A stretch of 64,000 bases of DNA from Caprella mutica. Taxonomy: Eukaryota > Arthropoda > Malacostraca > Amphipoda > Caprellidae. Shown here one piece after another: positions 58,401 to 61,979 of the stretch. Both the position numbers and the translations under genes were made by a program. The notes under the pieces were generated by a model, which saw only the letters and a program-made list of their open reading frames with translations, had not been told where the DNA came from and did no database searches. Where the stretch lies: contig CANNZV010000426.1 of NCBI GenBank assembly GCA_947561585.1, positions 1-64,000 of the forward strand. The letters are read 5' to 3'. Position 1 is the first letter of the stretch, and every line of letters starts with the position of its first letter.

Positions 58401-59689
58401 AATCCTAGCTAATAATTTTGCAAACCCGGTTTTTGCAGAATTATTAGATAGGACTGTGCAGGTATCATGGATACCAATAAAAATTAAATAACAACTAGTA
58501 TAAAAAAAATTCTTGAATGACCGAAAACGGGGAACCGACCGATAATTCATAACTTATCTTAGCTTAATTTATAGATATCTTCATATGTAACTTTTATTAA
58601 TTCTGACCTCATTTTCCGTTGCTTCAGATGACGTCAGATCACAGCAGTGAGGTGCTGAGGCTCACCACTGAGGTGTCAAATCTCCAGCTCTCCTCTGGTG
58701 AGGTAGAGACCCTAAGGACAGAGTGTGAGAGTCTCAGGGAGAAGCTCAGGGGCGGTGAGAACTCCTCTGCTAAGATATCCACAGAGAAGCTAAAGCTAAC
58801 TCAGGAGAGAGACCAGCTCATGTTGGCAAACTCTCAGTTCAACGCACAGTATGAGGAGTTAACTAAAGAGGTATACATTAATTTATTAGGAAACTTGCTT
58901 CAAATTGGAAATAATATATTGGTTCTATACTGATTTTATTCTTAGATATTAAATCTTCTGTGTTTGTGGGCAATCGTGTCTATAAAATTACGATATTTTT
59001 ATAGCATTTGTTGCAATCACTATTTCTTATTTAGTTAACGTGACTGTACTTTACCGATCTCGGTGCCTCTTCTTTTCAGTTGGGTTCTCTGCAAGAGAGG
59101 CTTGACAAGAGTAGCAAAGAGTGTGAGAGACTGAGGTCACACCTCTTAACCATGGAAGAGCAGCACACCAGTGAGACAGTTACTGCCAGAGAAGCCAATG
59201 AGAGACTCAAACAAACCAATGCACAGCTACAGGAGAAACTACAGGCGCACTCTGTGCTTTTCAGCGCCACAAGGTACACTTCCTACCATACTTATTTTCT
59301 ATTTAGATTCTCTTCAGTATCACAAGGTGCAGTTCTAGTACCTATATTATTTAACTTATTTTCTATTTAGATTCTCTTCAGTACCACAAGGTGCAGTTCT
59401 AGTACCTATATTTTGTGACTTGTCAAGTAGCTACCTCCTGATTAAATATCTTCAGTCAGTTAATTTCAGTTTAGTTTTCTACGATTTAGATTTTAGTCTC
59501 AGAGCATCTTTCTGTTCAAACTATTGCAACTAGTGTTTTGTTTGCAGTGAGAGGACTAGTAGCACAGTGGAGCAACTCCAGAAGGAGGTCTCCTCTTTGC
59601 AGCTCCAGAGGGAGGAGCTTAGCATCCACCTGCAGCAGGTAGAGGAGGAGATGAAATCTCACAAAGAGGCGGCCACTACCTTGCAGCAG
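4375..59689 (+). CDS. TRIP11: GMAP-210/TRIP11-like golgin, 13 exons visible, 3' end beyond window
   Basis: This entry spans the gene; exons are listed separately. The 13 exons join in phase into 1,648 codons. The family is a cis-Golgi tether: an N-terminal amphipathic ALPS segment senses curved membrane, a very long coiled coil spans the gap, and a C-terminal GRAB domain binds Arf1. Here residues 1-34 give the ALPS-like start (MSWLG, then GGQISNLTREVL; human has GQISNFTKDML). Residues ~60-1648 are almost continuous coiled coil with an acidic, Pro/Ser-rich break near 550-640. Residues 1537-1648 (ERLRSHLL, EEQHTSETVTARE, QLQEKL) align from memory with the block before the human GRAB domain. No stop is reached and GRAB is not in the window. 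The ATG has a CACC context. No promoter is recognised; a 5' non-coding exon upstream is possible. Introns 4 (16 kb) and 6 (29 kb) are swollen by repeats. Missed small exons cannot be excluded. Confidence 0.85.
4949..5025 (+). CDS. TRIP11: golgin exon 2
   Basis: The acceptor is a long T tract ending ttcttacag and the donor is GAG/gtaaat. The exon completes a GAT codon split with exon 1 and encodes residues up to 60 (ENREILVSYKKFNELQSR), the first predicted coiled-coil stretch. Confidence 0.85.
5464..5574 (+). CDS. TRIP11: golgin exon 3
   Basis: Phase 0 at both ends, 37 codons (residues 61-97: ILSLRNELDETKERL and onward). The acceptor is attttttcag and the donor is GAG/gtgaat. Heptad-like hydrophobic spacing continues from exon 2. 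Confidence 0.85.
5704..6572. repeat. 30-34-bp minisatellite in intron 3, about 28 copies
   Basis: The unit is ctactgtagagatatattgt plus gatgatgtag, with an optional extra gcta. A block of variants near 6022-6240 is repeated at 6262-6480, giving a ~240-bp higher-order period. Confidence 0.9.
6684..7132 (+). repeat. dispersed repeat family A, copy 1
   Basis: Shares with seven other places the blocks gaggatagcgctaggg, ctacgaggtcttagattttg, gtgagtgcagccacc and cacggagtagctt, and ends near gaagcagac. It closes intron 3 immediately before exon 4. No tRNA-like promoter or transposase is recognised, so the class (SINE or non-autonomous element) is unknown. Confidence 0.75.
7161..7235 (+). CDS. TRIP11: golgin exon 4
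   Basis: 25 codons in phase 0 (EELHILREERSMWDWEEIDS...). The acceptor is ctcctgtttttcag and the donor is CTG/gtgagt. A family A repeat ends about 28 bp before the exon, so the branch point and pyrimidine tract lie in or next to a repeat. Confidence 0.85.
7269..7384. repeat. 33-bp tandem repeat, 3.5 copies
   Basis: The unit is agtaactcactagtaaacc plus agggaaatatttat, just downstream of exon 4. Confidence 0.85.
8064..8122. repeat. PLE left terminal inverted repeat
   Basis: Starts atgaggttatttaaactcaa and is the inverse of 11935-11993 with only about three differences. It carries the complement of the 3' half of the hammerhead motif but lacks the CTGATGA half, so only the right copy could be a ribozyme. 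Confidence 0.85.
8431..10433 (+). pseudogene. Penelope-like reverse transcriptase + GIY-YIG endonuclease, broken
   Basis: In successive frames the translation gives N-terminal PLE motifs (NLSSKTLSVDQINVLEKGLN; VKGDKGNETVVID), then RT motifs: SFDVKALFTSIP near 9226, GTPMGSPIS near 9418 and the catalytic RYVDDV near 9526. YLDLKI follows. The C-terminus has a GIY-YIG endonuclease with NVVYKID near 10123 and YIGETGR near 10165, then HKK and the HSRDTGHTF block after a frameshift. Breaks are frameshifts near 8485, 8775 and 10230 and in-frame TAG codons near 8918 and 9160. The GIY-YIG tail marks the endonuclease-bearing PLE branch. Not functional as it stands. Confidence 0.9.
10414..10527. repeat. 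38-bp tandem repeat, three copies
   Basis: The unit, taataaatgccgtaactgat plus ttataacacacctatatt, begins in the last codons of the PLE endonuclease (KCRN stop). The repeat therefore arose by duplicating the ORF end. Confidence 0.9.
10662..11696 (+). repeat. five dispersed copies of a conserved hairpin in the PLE 3' region
   Basis: Copies at 10662-10698, 10748-10783, 10857-10893, 10961-10997 and 11661-11696 have arms ctatagagg / cctctatag and a conserved ~19-base loop, ttgaccgttttctatcgcg. The first four are spaced by roughly 90-110 bp; the fifth is separated from them by the 18-bp array. Arms and loop are better conserved than the spacers. Confidence 0.8.
11022..11467. repeat. 18-bp minisatellite, about 24 copies
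   Basis: The unit is aggaccaagaggacacat, with variants. Since 18 is a multiple of three, both strands stay open (for example the MCPLGP hexapeptide on the - strand), but nothing suggests translation. Confidence 0.9.
11888..11975 (+). ncRNA. candidate hammerhead ribozyme in PLE terminal repeat
   Basis: The core CTGATGA lies at 11915-11921. It is followed by stem II (gaataga / tctattc), then GAAA at 11943-11946, a 3-bp stem III (gtt / aac) and the predicted cleavage dinucleotide TT at 11956-11957. Stem I can form between gaag-tttt (from 11896) and aaaaccttc (from 11961), but has a mismatch and an insertion, so activity may be weak or lost. Minimal type I hammerheads in the terminal repeats of PLEs are known. 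Confidence 0.6.
11935..11993. repeat. PLE right terminal inverted repeat
   Basis: Inverse partner of 8064-8122. Its inner edge falls inside stem II of the hammerhead motif. Confidence 0.85.
12300..13190. repeat. inverted pair of ~250-bp segments with coding-like frames
   Basis: The segment at about 12300-12560 (read on -) and that at about 12945-13190 (read on +) are ~75-80% alike. Both translate to related peptides: KPRNESALLMGLFSNEDIF on + and KPRNKFVLLMGLLSNEDIS on -. The - copy continues, after a frameshift, to FTTHANEWKAIRICVRTLL and a donor-like cagggtaagt. The family is not recognised. Both share a TGA just before KPRN, which favours a mobile or pseudogenic origin. Confidence 0.5.
12612..12809 (-). 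pseudogene. coding-like open frame of unknown origin
   Basis: 65 codons from ATG, and open for about 18 codons before it. The text looks protein-like (SRNLASWFLQRHVRFVEDII, then REEAEFYLREVINHAFSKIL). It lies in the spacer of the inverted pair at 12.3/12.9 kb, so it may belong to the same unrecognised element. No family is assigned. Confidence 0.3.
13604..14206. repeat. 32-bp minisatellite, second array, about 19 copies
   Basis: Same unit as at 204-826, with 27- and 36-base variants (loss of agag, gain of agct). It is followed by a non-repetitive tail (tttcacaaatcacagttttc...) that is also present after the short copies at 23.0 and 23.6 kb, so the array is part of a dispersed element. Confidence 0.9.
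14207..15032. other. intron 4 sequence, nothing recognised
   Basis: AT-rich sequence without open frames or repeats beyond the tail of the 32-bp array element. Confidence 0.5.
15033..15562 (+). repeat. dispersed repeat family A, copy 2
   Basis: Begins with the family's left part (gggctctatcctgaaaatgt, gtgaatggaagagaa). It includes cgtcttagattttgtgttag and resumes near 15473 with the right end (cttcttccagtcc ... cattaaacccctac). The middle is diverged or replaced. Confidence 0.7.
16310..16436 (+). repeat. dispersed repeat family A, copy 3 (partial)
   Basis: Only the central blocks (gtggatagcgctaaagtttt, cacctcttcattttcctctt, gagtgcagccaccggtgctt) are present. Confidence 0.7.
16721..17649 (+). 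mobile_element. retroposed insert with 15-bp target-site duplication
   Basis: The 15-mer tttgatacatcatgg occurs at 16721-16735 and 17635-17649, flanking an 899-bp insert. The insert ends in (aat)n, as expected of target-primed reverse transcription. It starts with G- and C-runs, has a pyrimidine-rich stretch, and carries a 36-bp minisatellite. No RT is present, so it is a SINE-like unit or a 5'-truncated LINE. Confidence 0.7.
16957..17465. repeat. 36-bp minisatellite, 14 copies
   Basis: The unit is atccatgggtaagcagactg plus actgtgtaggtctctt. As 36 is a multiple of three, both strands stay open (MGKQTDCVGLLS on +). It is internal to the retroposed insert. Confidence 0.9.
17898..18258. repeat. 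40-bp minisatellite, about 9 copies
   Basis: The unit is ccctgttttcctgggcaagc plus ctgtagttatgatatcctaa. It is followed by a (tc)n tract at about 18295-18322. Confidence 0.9.
18490..18755. mobile_element. MITE (family 2) with ~55-80-bp inverted termini
   Basis: Left gtacacacgcaggctttttc ... ccagactttttgctaagc is inverted at the right as gcttagcaaaaagtctgg ... cctttgtacggcc. The interior is AT-rich and non-coding. Related right halves occur at 39.5 kb and at 60.06/63.96 kb. Confidence 0.75.
18771..20298. other. intron 4 sequence, nothing recognised
   Basis: AT-rich. A 88-codon open frame on the - strand (18865-19131) shows no recognisable motif and is not called a gene. Confidence 0.5.
20301..20877 (-). 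mobile_element. Tc1-like transposon relic
   Basis: Termini caggggttggacaaa (left) and ttccaacccctg (right) are inverted and each flanked by TA, the Tc1/mariner signature. On the - strand the translation CSRRVLHKVEYHESTAIRAF, then CKDHK, matches the Tc1 transposase pattern (RRxLHKxGxxGRxAxRKP, WCKDHKNW). The frame is broken and the unit is only 577 bp, so it is an internally deleted, dead copy. Confidence 0.75.
21325..22497. repeat. 20/22-bp minisatellite, about 57 copies
   Basis: The unit is gtgtggtttctgtatgagct, with a frequent additional gt. Both lengths are intermixed. The array is flanked by a 9-bp inverted repeat, cataggaat (21310-21318) and attcctatg (22498-22506). Confidence 0.92.
22990..23120. 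repeat. short copy of the 32-bp-array element
   Basis: One unit (tgtactatcaaagaaaagac) is followed by the same tail seen after the array at 14.2 kb (cagttttctaatttcc ... acccagattacaagcatta). Confidence 0.55.
23252..23342 (+). CDS. TRIP11: golgin exon 5
   Basis: The acceptor is tgttttcgtcctgaag and the donor is ATCA/gtgagt. The exon starts in phase 0 and ends with one base of a split Ser codon. It encodes TLLKKKLTQQKNLHQQEIRT and LLSRSDSATI. It is 16 kb from exon 4. A 79-bp palindromic MITE begins 46 bp after the donor. Confidence 0.8.
23389..23467. mobile_element. 79-bp palindromic MITE just after exon 5
   Basis: cagttccacatcttccatca at the left is inverted at the right as tgatcgaagatgtggaactg. 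The arms match the subterminal part of MITE family 1, so this is an internal-deletion form. It starts 46 bp after the exon 5 donor. Confidence 0.7.
23608..23790. repeat. short copy of the 32-bp-array element
   Basis: Two diverged units (gatgtactatcataggaaaa; gatgtactattgaagagata) precede the shared tail (tttcactaatcacagttatt). Confidence 0.55.
24616..24668 (+). CDS. TRIP11: golgin exon 6 (short)
   Basis: The acceptor tctcttcacag and the donor CAG/gtaagg bound a 53-base exon that completes a Ser codon from exon 5 and returns to phase 0 (GSTPDRCPHTCTAAETQ). It has no coiled-coil signal. Support is the two good splice sites and phase agreement on both sides. As a short linker it is less certain than its neighbours. 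Confidence 0.65.
24714..24973. mobile_element. MITE family 1, copy a
   Basis: Left ggggtgagttacgaattatc, gaacagttctacatcttcg; right ends ctcgataatctctaacttac. Inner inverted blocks contain ttggtattcatgatacctg and taccaattgaa. It begins 46 bp after the exon 6 donor. Confidence 0.7.
25444..25829. repeat. 26-bp minisatellite, about 15 copies
   Basis: The unit is taacttacagtaccttgtgt plus tggtta. Copies are almost identical except for two tttaactc variants. Confidence 0.92.
26361..29965. repeat. 30-bp minisatellite, about 120 copies, hairpin-forming unit
   Basis: The unit is gtgatagcagatgatgtatc plus tgctacaaga. Each contains tagcagat-gatgt-atctgcta, an 8-bp inverted repeat with a 5-base loop. 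Common variants are gtag for gcag and gctgcaag for gctacaag, occurring in runs that show block amplification. Because 30 is divisible by three, the + frame is open for 1,374 codons (VIADDVSATR decapeptide). This is best read as an array, not a protein: there are no splice signals, no non-repeat domain, and it runs straight into another array. Confidence 0.95.
29990..30718. repeat. 31/33-bp minisatellite, about 23 copies
   Basis: The unit is ttgtacttggctgggtggca plus gacgttgttac, passing into a longer gtgtggggcag form from about 30300. It follows the 30-bp array with only ~25 bp between. Confidence 0.92.
30790..32049. repeat. second 30-bp minisatellite, 42 copies
   Basis: The unit is tatgtcccactccactctgt plus cctataatag. 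It is very homogeneous, with a few c/t changes. The 30-bp period keeps several frames open on both strands; none is regarded as coding. Confidence 0.95.
32050..33004. other. intron 6 sequence with a partial MITE family 1 copy
   Basis: AT-rich. At 32636-32710 there is one terminus of MITE family 1 (agggtgagttacaaattatt, gacagttctacatctt) without its partner. Nothing else is recognised. Confidence 0.5.
33006..33365. repeat. 61-bp tandem repeat, about 6 copies
   Basis: The unit starts agtcattacagatgcacttt and ends ttgtgttactcgcaca. The last copies are truncated. A diverged single copy seems to lie near 23150 (ggatacacttttctttgact). Confidence 0.88.
33366..34900. other. intron 6 sequence, mostly featureless
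   Basis: Contains a partial MITE family 1 terminus near 33835-33880 and a ~113-bp imperfect tandem duplication at 34608-34790 (shared ttggtaatcactgctag). No gene is seen. Confidence 0.5.
34901..35415 (+). repeat. dispersed repeat family A, copy 4 (near full length)
   Basis: Runs from gggactctatcccgaaattt through gaggatagcgctaggatta, gtgagtgcaaccaccggtgc and cacggagtagctttcctgc to acgttaaacccctgttaaat. Together with copies 6-8 it defines a ~450-500-bp family. The poly-T-rich insert near 34970-35040 is a local expansion of tttatcatttttaccatg. Confidence 0.8.
35870..36020. repeat. degenerate tandem repeat (gttggtttacc...)
   Basis: About seven irregular copies of a 17-24-base motif, ctgttggtttacctttct. 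Confidence 0.7.
36083..36368. repeat. 28-bp minisatellite, about 10 copies
   Basis: The unit is taccatacagtctagttggc plus aatacaag. The leftmost copies are diverged. Confidence 0.9.
36602..36796. mobile_element. MITE family 1, copy b (best preserved)
   Basis: Left agggtaaactacgaattatc, ggccagttcaccatcttcg; right inverse gaactgacctataattcgta, acttaccct. The inner palindrome is ttggtatccatgatacctgc. Length is about 195 bp, with no coding capacity. Confidence 0.8.
37028..37815. repeat. 47-bp minisatellite, about 17 copies, each with an acceptor-like motif
   Basis: The unit is tgattatctattacctttca plus gtggcaaatgcttcagtatt and agcactg. Every unit contains ctattacctttcag/t, close to a 3' splice site consensus, and a second cttcag. 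There is no matching donor after them. Confidence 0.92.
37816..38765. other. intron 6 sequence, nothing recognised
   Basis: Holds a short cluster of caggtg/cacctg words at about 37930-38020 and a G-rich run (ggggagtgggggcgggggag) at about 38419. No gene is seen. Confidence 0.5.
38767..38930. mobile_element. MITE family 1, copy c
   Basis: Left agggtaagttacacatttac; right gtggaaccgaccaataattt plus gtaacttatgtcct. The interior keeps tttatttttattggctgtc. Confidence 0.7.
39407..39560. mobile_element. chimeric MITE: family 1 left end joined to family 2 right half
   Basis: The left terminus agggtaacttacgaattaac belongs to family 1. From about 39460 the sequence (attatatcgttttttctaat, gcttagcaaaaagtctgttg, acggcc) is family 2 as at 18.65-18.75 kb. 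Confidence 0.6.
40022..40165 (+). repeat. dispersed repeat family A, copy 5 (right end only)
   Basis: Contains tttctgactgtttcttccag, tcccttgtacttaattt and the terminal cagacgtcaaagccctac. Confidence 0.7.
40470..42078. repeat. 20-26-bp minisatellite, about 70 copies in distinct zones
   Basis: All units share gcctgaaccact. Zones in order: gtgtgagt forms of variable length; gactgagagagagc forms (24-26 bp); gatcctcaaccactgactga; four copies with cagtgtctgtgaga; then ~25 copies of gcctgaaccactgtatgaga plus ga (22 bp). Open frames on the - strand come from the repeats. Confidence 0.93.
42079..43304. other. intron 6 sequence, nothing recognised
   Basis: AT-rich without repeats or coding signal. 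Confidence 0.5.
43308..43905 (-). mobile_element. mariner-superfamily transposon relic
   Basis: ~54-bp inverted termini (left tacagggttgcggaaaagta, right gacttttccgccactctgta) are flanked by TA. On the - strand the translation RPVRSPDLTPLDFFL, then GYLLN, corresponds to the widespread PPRSPDLTPLDFFLWGYLK transposase motif. KLKLNIIEEINLITRGTLEN and CLSNNGEHL match its C-terminus. The frame is broken (TGA where W is expected, plus frameshifts) and the unit is ~600 bp, so it is inactive. Confidence 0.75.
43906..44975. other. intron 6 sequence, nothing recognised
   Basis: AT-rich; two ~63-codon open frames have no recognisable content. Confidence 0.5.
44976..45285 (+). repeat. dispersed repeat family A, copy 6
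   Basis: Left part (aggggctctatcctgaagct, gtgaatggaagagaag) and right part (tttctgactgtttcttccag ... gaagcagacgttaaaccc) are present; the central blocks are deleted. It is followed immediately by a 19-bp array. Confidence 0.8.
45302..45482. repeat. 19-bp minisatellite, about 10 copies
   Basis: The unit is ctctatctctggactcact (or catt). It begins at the 3' end of a family A copy. Confidence 0.9.
45483..45830. mobile_element. possible hAT end; block shared with 52.8 kb
   Basis: tagtgtttcccaatctattc resembles the common hAT start CAGTGTTTCCCAA. The block at 45640-45800 (tctaggatcattattctgca ... cctgacgctaaagaaaa) recurs diverged at 52805-52950. No transposase was found. Confidence 0.35.
45831..47261. 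other. intron 6 sequence, nothing recognised
   Basis: AT-rich; a short C-rich patch near 46320-46400 has no recognisable content. Confidence 0.5.
47262..47387. repeat. ~19-bp degenerate tandem repeat, about 6 copies
   Basis: The unit is tcttccaccgaactcttat. It abuts family A copy 7. Confidence 0.75.
47388..47743 (+). repeat. dispersed repeat family A, copy 7
   Basis: Clear central and right blocks (gaggatagcgctagggttat, ctacgaggtcttagattttt, cacggagtagctttcctgca, gaagcagacgttaaacccct). Confidence 0.8.
47744..49200. other. intron 6 sequence, nothing recognised
   Basis: Strongly AT-rich with long T runs; no gene or repeat array. Confidence 0.5.
49200..49720 (-). pseudogene. mariner-like transposase fragment
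   Basis: The - strand translation across frames gives AARVKRLRRDRNLLAAHSRA, LLNHLKSKEGQVAFL, then (V)DEKTF in place of the usual SDEKNF. NVDEAKNFHNMPVIVYGISE and PVSVMILAVVGNDGKRR follow. This order (basic region, SDEKNFTVD, xPxSVMVLGVVSxDGK) is that of the catalytic core of a mariner-superfamily transposase; the first catalytic Asp falls in DEK. Frameshifts break it and termini were not identified. Confidence 0.65.
50253..50372 (+). repeat. ~120-bp dispersed repeat family C, copy 1
   Basis: Shares ctccatttgccggtttttca and cacccggtcagaaaattatg with 52340-52456 in direct orientation, about 90% identical. Confidence 0.8.
50512..50862 (+). repeat. dispersed repeat family A, copy 8
   Basis: Central and right blocks are present (gaggatagcgctagggttat through gaagcagacgttgaacccct). 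Its complement is open for 74 codons (50634-50858), but no protein family is recognised and other copies are broken there. Confidence 0.8.
50863..51699. other. intron 6 sequence, nothing recognised
   Basis: AT-rich; no open frame or repeat of note. Confidence 0.5.
51700..51783. mobile_element. solo terminal fragment of the Penelope-like element
   Basis: gatggaaaagactcaaactc, aacgggaaatccatattata and atgaggttatttaaactcaa match, with few changes, the inverse of the right end of the PLE (about 11955-12031). No RT sequence is nearby. Confidence 0.75.
52340..52456 (+). repeat. ~120-bp dispersed repeat family C, copy 2
   Basis: Direct partner of 50253-50372. The surrounding 51784-53684 is otherwise AT-rich intron, except for the block at 52805-52950 shared with 45.7 kb. 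Confidence 0.8.
52457..53684. other. end of intron 6
   Basis: Contains the 52805-52950 block shared with 45640-45800; otherwise AT-rich, ending in the pyrimidine tract of the exon 7 acceptor. Confidence 0.5.
53685..54269 (+). CDS. TRIP11: golgin exon 7
   Basis: 195 codons in phase 0 (residues 171-365), acceptor tttctttccag, donor CAG/gtaaaa. Strongly charged coiled coil beginning SKDDSWNREKQNLVSKISDL. The composition is richer in GC than the surrounding intron and there is no internal stop. It sits at the end of the 29-kb repeat-filled intron 6. Confidence 0.9.
54587..54976 (+). CDS. TRIP11: golgin exon 8
   Basis: 130 codons in phase 0 (residues 366-495), acceptor ctattttgcag, donor GAG/gttagt. 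Continuous coiled coil rich in Glu and Lys (MEKTKELAEAQHKVNEL). Open frames on the opposite strand here are shadows. Confidence 0.9.
55231..55350 (+). CDS. TRIP11: golgin exon 9
   Basis: 40 codons in phase 0, acceptor ccttacactttcag, donor GGG/gtaaga. A Ser/Pro start (SSSSPVEGAPITIDERALLF) leads into a helix, so this exon makes a short break in the rod followed by renewed coiled coil. Confidence 0.85.
55523..58282 (+). CDS. TRIP11: golgin exon 10 (large coiled-coil exon with heptad minisatellite)
   Basis: 920 codons in phase 0 (residues 536-1455), acceptor atttttcctcag, donor AAG/gtgtgt. Residues ~550-640 form an acidic Pro/Ser-rich hinge in which a HTIDES or HTIMEE motif occurs twice. Residues ~680-690 hold a CSQCSK pair of cysteines. 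Residues ~700-830 (YDNLLEAIQDIG, FCEALEAKVKHLE, VIAAFNSFLATT) look like a more ordered helical segment. Residues 1037-1358 are 46 tandem heptads of consensus TEHDSLK, and a unique coiled coil follows. Single large central exons are usual in golgins. The reading frame is intact through the repeats. Confidence 0.92.
58304..58556. mobile_element. MITE family 1, copy in intron 10
   Basis: Left gtagaaactgaattatcggt, cagtttcatcatcttcagtt; right ggaaccgaccgataattcat plus aacttatctt. The centre is a long palindrome (attggtatcaatgatacctg / gcaggtatcatggataccaa, and inside it ataattttgcaaa / tttgcagaattat). It fills most of the 345-bp intron and begins about 20 bp after the exon 10 donor. Confidence 0.75.
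58628..58870 (+). CDS. TRIP11: golgin exon 11
   Basis: 81 codons in phase 0 (residues 1456-1536), acceptor ttttccgttgcttcag, donor GAG/gtatac. Coiled coil starting MTSDHSSEVLRLTTEVSNLQ. The segment LTQERDQLMLA resembles the human QQERDQVMLA stretch before the C-terminal region. Confidence 0.88.
59080..59273 (+). CDS. TRIP11: golgin exon 12
   Basis: 64 codons plus two bases, acceptor cctcttcttttcag, donor AAG/gtacac. It encodes ECERLRSHLLTMEEQHTSET and NERLKQTNAQLQEKL, the best match in the window to human TRIP11 ([20 protein letters not shown], then VLEEKL). Confidence 0.88.
59288..59412 (+). pseudogene. tandem-duplicated LINE reverse transcriptase motif in intron 12
   Basis: Two ~60-bp direct copies translate to FSSVSQGAVLVPILFNLF and SSVPQGAVLVPIF, the PQGxxLxPxLF block conserved in non-LTR reverse transcriptases (usually VPQGSVLGPLLF). 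It is only a fossil scrap. The exon 12 frame would run into it if the donor were skipped. Confidence 0.55.
59548..59689 (+). CDS. TRIP11: golgin exon 13 (last visible)
   Basis: It completes a Ser codon split with exon 12 and encodes 47 further codons (ERTSSTVEQLQKEVSSLQLQ and onward), ending QQ in phase 0 at donor CAG/gtaata. The next exon, which should carry the conserved block before GRAB, is not found in the remaining 4.3 kb. Confidence 0.85.
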
Positions 59690-60108
59690 GTAATAGAAAT
59701 AGTAGATAGTATTGCCTGAGCGACTCGGCACTGGAAACTAAATTAAAGAAAAGCACAACTAAACAGAACAAAATGTATAGCTGTTTCTCTTGAGTACAAT
59801 TTTTTTTTCCAATTGTTCATTGCATATTTCCATGCAAATGTTTACTTTATTAATAATAATCATATCCAACTTTGAGCAGGAAACCTGTTATGGTAGAATA
59901 ATTAAATCTTTACTTCTTTCTAAATGTCTTCAACTGTTACCAAATAATCTATCTAACCTAATGAACATGTAAGAAAAAAAACAATATATATAATTATTAT
60001 TTATTTTAATTGTAACTAAAATTAGTAACAAATTTATCAGTTTTTCTTAAATAATTCAAAAGTCTCGTGGAAAAAGTAGGAGGAGCTTAGCAAAAAGTCT
60101 GGTGGAAA

Positions 60109-60444
60109 TGTTAGAATTAGGTTAAATCAGTGGGTTAACAACGTTAAGACATAGAGTTTATTTAAAGAGTAAATATGTTATACAATTAGAAGTCTATGGA
60201 GAGATGAGTGGAACTCATCTCTCACTGAGTAATGTTCAAGACAGACTGATTTCAGAAACTACATGACAGGGTATTTAACCCTCGACGGAAGTGTGATCGA
60301 CTTTAGACCTTATGTCCGTTTCTCATTAAAAGTAATACTTAGTTATTGAAACAATAGGTAATTTAATATAGCTGAGCTAGTCTAACAGGAAGTTAACATT
60401 AAATATATAACGAGTGTGTAATACATTTAACTAAAATTTCAACA
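60109..60444 (-). repeat. 3' LTR (element orientation)
   Basis: Keeps the intact TGTT...AACA ends. Adjacent inner sequence ctcctcctcac (+ strand) is the polypurine tract on the element strand. Confidence 0.9.
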
Positions 60445-60455
60445 CTCCTCCTCAC
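60445..60455 (-). promoter_or_regulatory. polypurine tract
   Basis: The complement reads GTGAGGAGGAG directly next to the TGTTG start of the 3' LTR, the place where plus-strand priming occurs. Confidence 0.75.
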
Positions 60456-60684
60456 ACGACATTATATATTTTTCATACCTATTAATTTAACAAATTTGGT
60501 AAATCTATCAATAGGCAACGATTTAGAGAATATGTCAGACGATCCAAAAAAAAAAAATGAACAACAATTTACATAGGAAATGAATTATTCTAAATTTAAA
60601 GACATAAATCTCATTTTAATCAATCCTAAAATTCAAAACATTAAAACTCAAATTGAAAAATTCTGAAATTCAAATTGAACAATC

Positions 60685-61210
60685 ATAACTGCAAGAATTT
60701 TAAACATTTATTAATGGTTTAATTCTATTTCAAATAATTCCTTTCTTCCCCTCTTTTTATTTCTGAATGTCGATATAAAATAGAGTCTTCAGAAATCCAA
60801 AAAGAAAATATACTGTGTATATAAAATATTTCAAACTTACATATAACATAAAAACTCAAACCTATAACTGCAAGAATTTTAAACATTTATTAATGGTTTA
60901 ATTCTATTTCAAATAATTCCTTACTTCCCCTCTTTTTATTTCTGAATGTCGATATAAAATAGAGTTCAGAAATCCAAAAAGAAAATATACTATGTATATA
61001 AAATATTTCAAACTTACATATAACATAAAAAATCAAACCTATAACTGCAAGAATTTTAAACATTTATTAATGGTTTAATTCTATTTCAAATAATTCCTTT
61101 CTTCCCTTTTTTTATTTCTGAATGTCGATATAAAATAGAGTCTTCAGAAATCCAAAAAGAAAATATACTATGTGTATAAACTATTTCAAATTTACATATA
61201 ACATAAAAAA
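60685..61210. repeat. ~178-bp tandem repeat, three copies, inside the LTR element
   Basis: Copies start at 60685, 60864 and 61041 (ataactgcaagaattttaaa). They are ~95% alike and non-coding, lying in what would be the 3' untranslated part of the element's RNA. Confidence 0.88.
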
Positions 61211-61979
61211 TAGTATGAATACACATCAAAACTGAACTTAACATATTGTGACATTCTTGCTTATTTTATTTCAATTTAACTTGTAAAAATTAACATTGAT
61301 TAATAATCATGCAATTAAAATTAACATCCTTCCGTTAAAAATTAGAATTTCTATTTTTAATTATTTTATTGAATAAAATTTACTATTAAATTCTTTCTTC
61401 AGAAAAATTGAAAGTTCGTTTAATATTTTACTGCAAATTAGTTATAAATATAACCATTTCATTTATGTATATTGATTTAAAAATATTTCATTCCTGCAAA
61501 TTCCTAATTTATTTTGACTCTAAAATTTTCTAATCATCAAAATCTAATTAGTATTTCAAAATGAAAAATTATTTATTTCTAAATATTCACTTCTAAATAT
61601 TCACAAATATTCACAGTATGAATATCAATTCATCTGTATTCAATTCATATGCTCACCTAATAGACCGCGTACTTCTATTAAGTAAACATGCTGAGTCATC
61701 AATTAAAATAATAATTAAATGCTGTGTCGGTAGTTTTTGTTACGATTCAAAGATTAATCTGCTGATCATTAAAAAACAATAAAAATTCTATCTAACTACT
61801 ATCCAAAAGACTAATTTCAATTAATTTGAGAATTCACTTCACAAATGCTGAAGCAAGTTGTACACCGGTGCAAGAACCGTAGAGGCGAAAGTTAACTAAA
61901 ACTACCACTAGACTTTTAGCAACTTAACACTACCACTTTCTTGTGTAGCTATTTACAAACAAACAAGTCTTTACTTATT

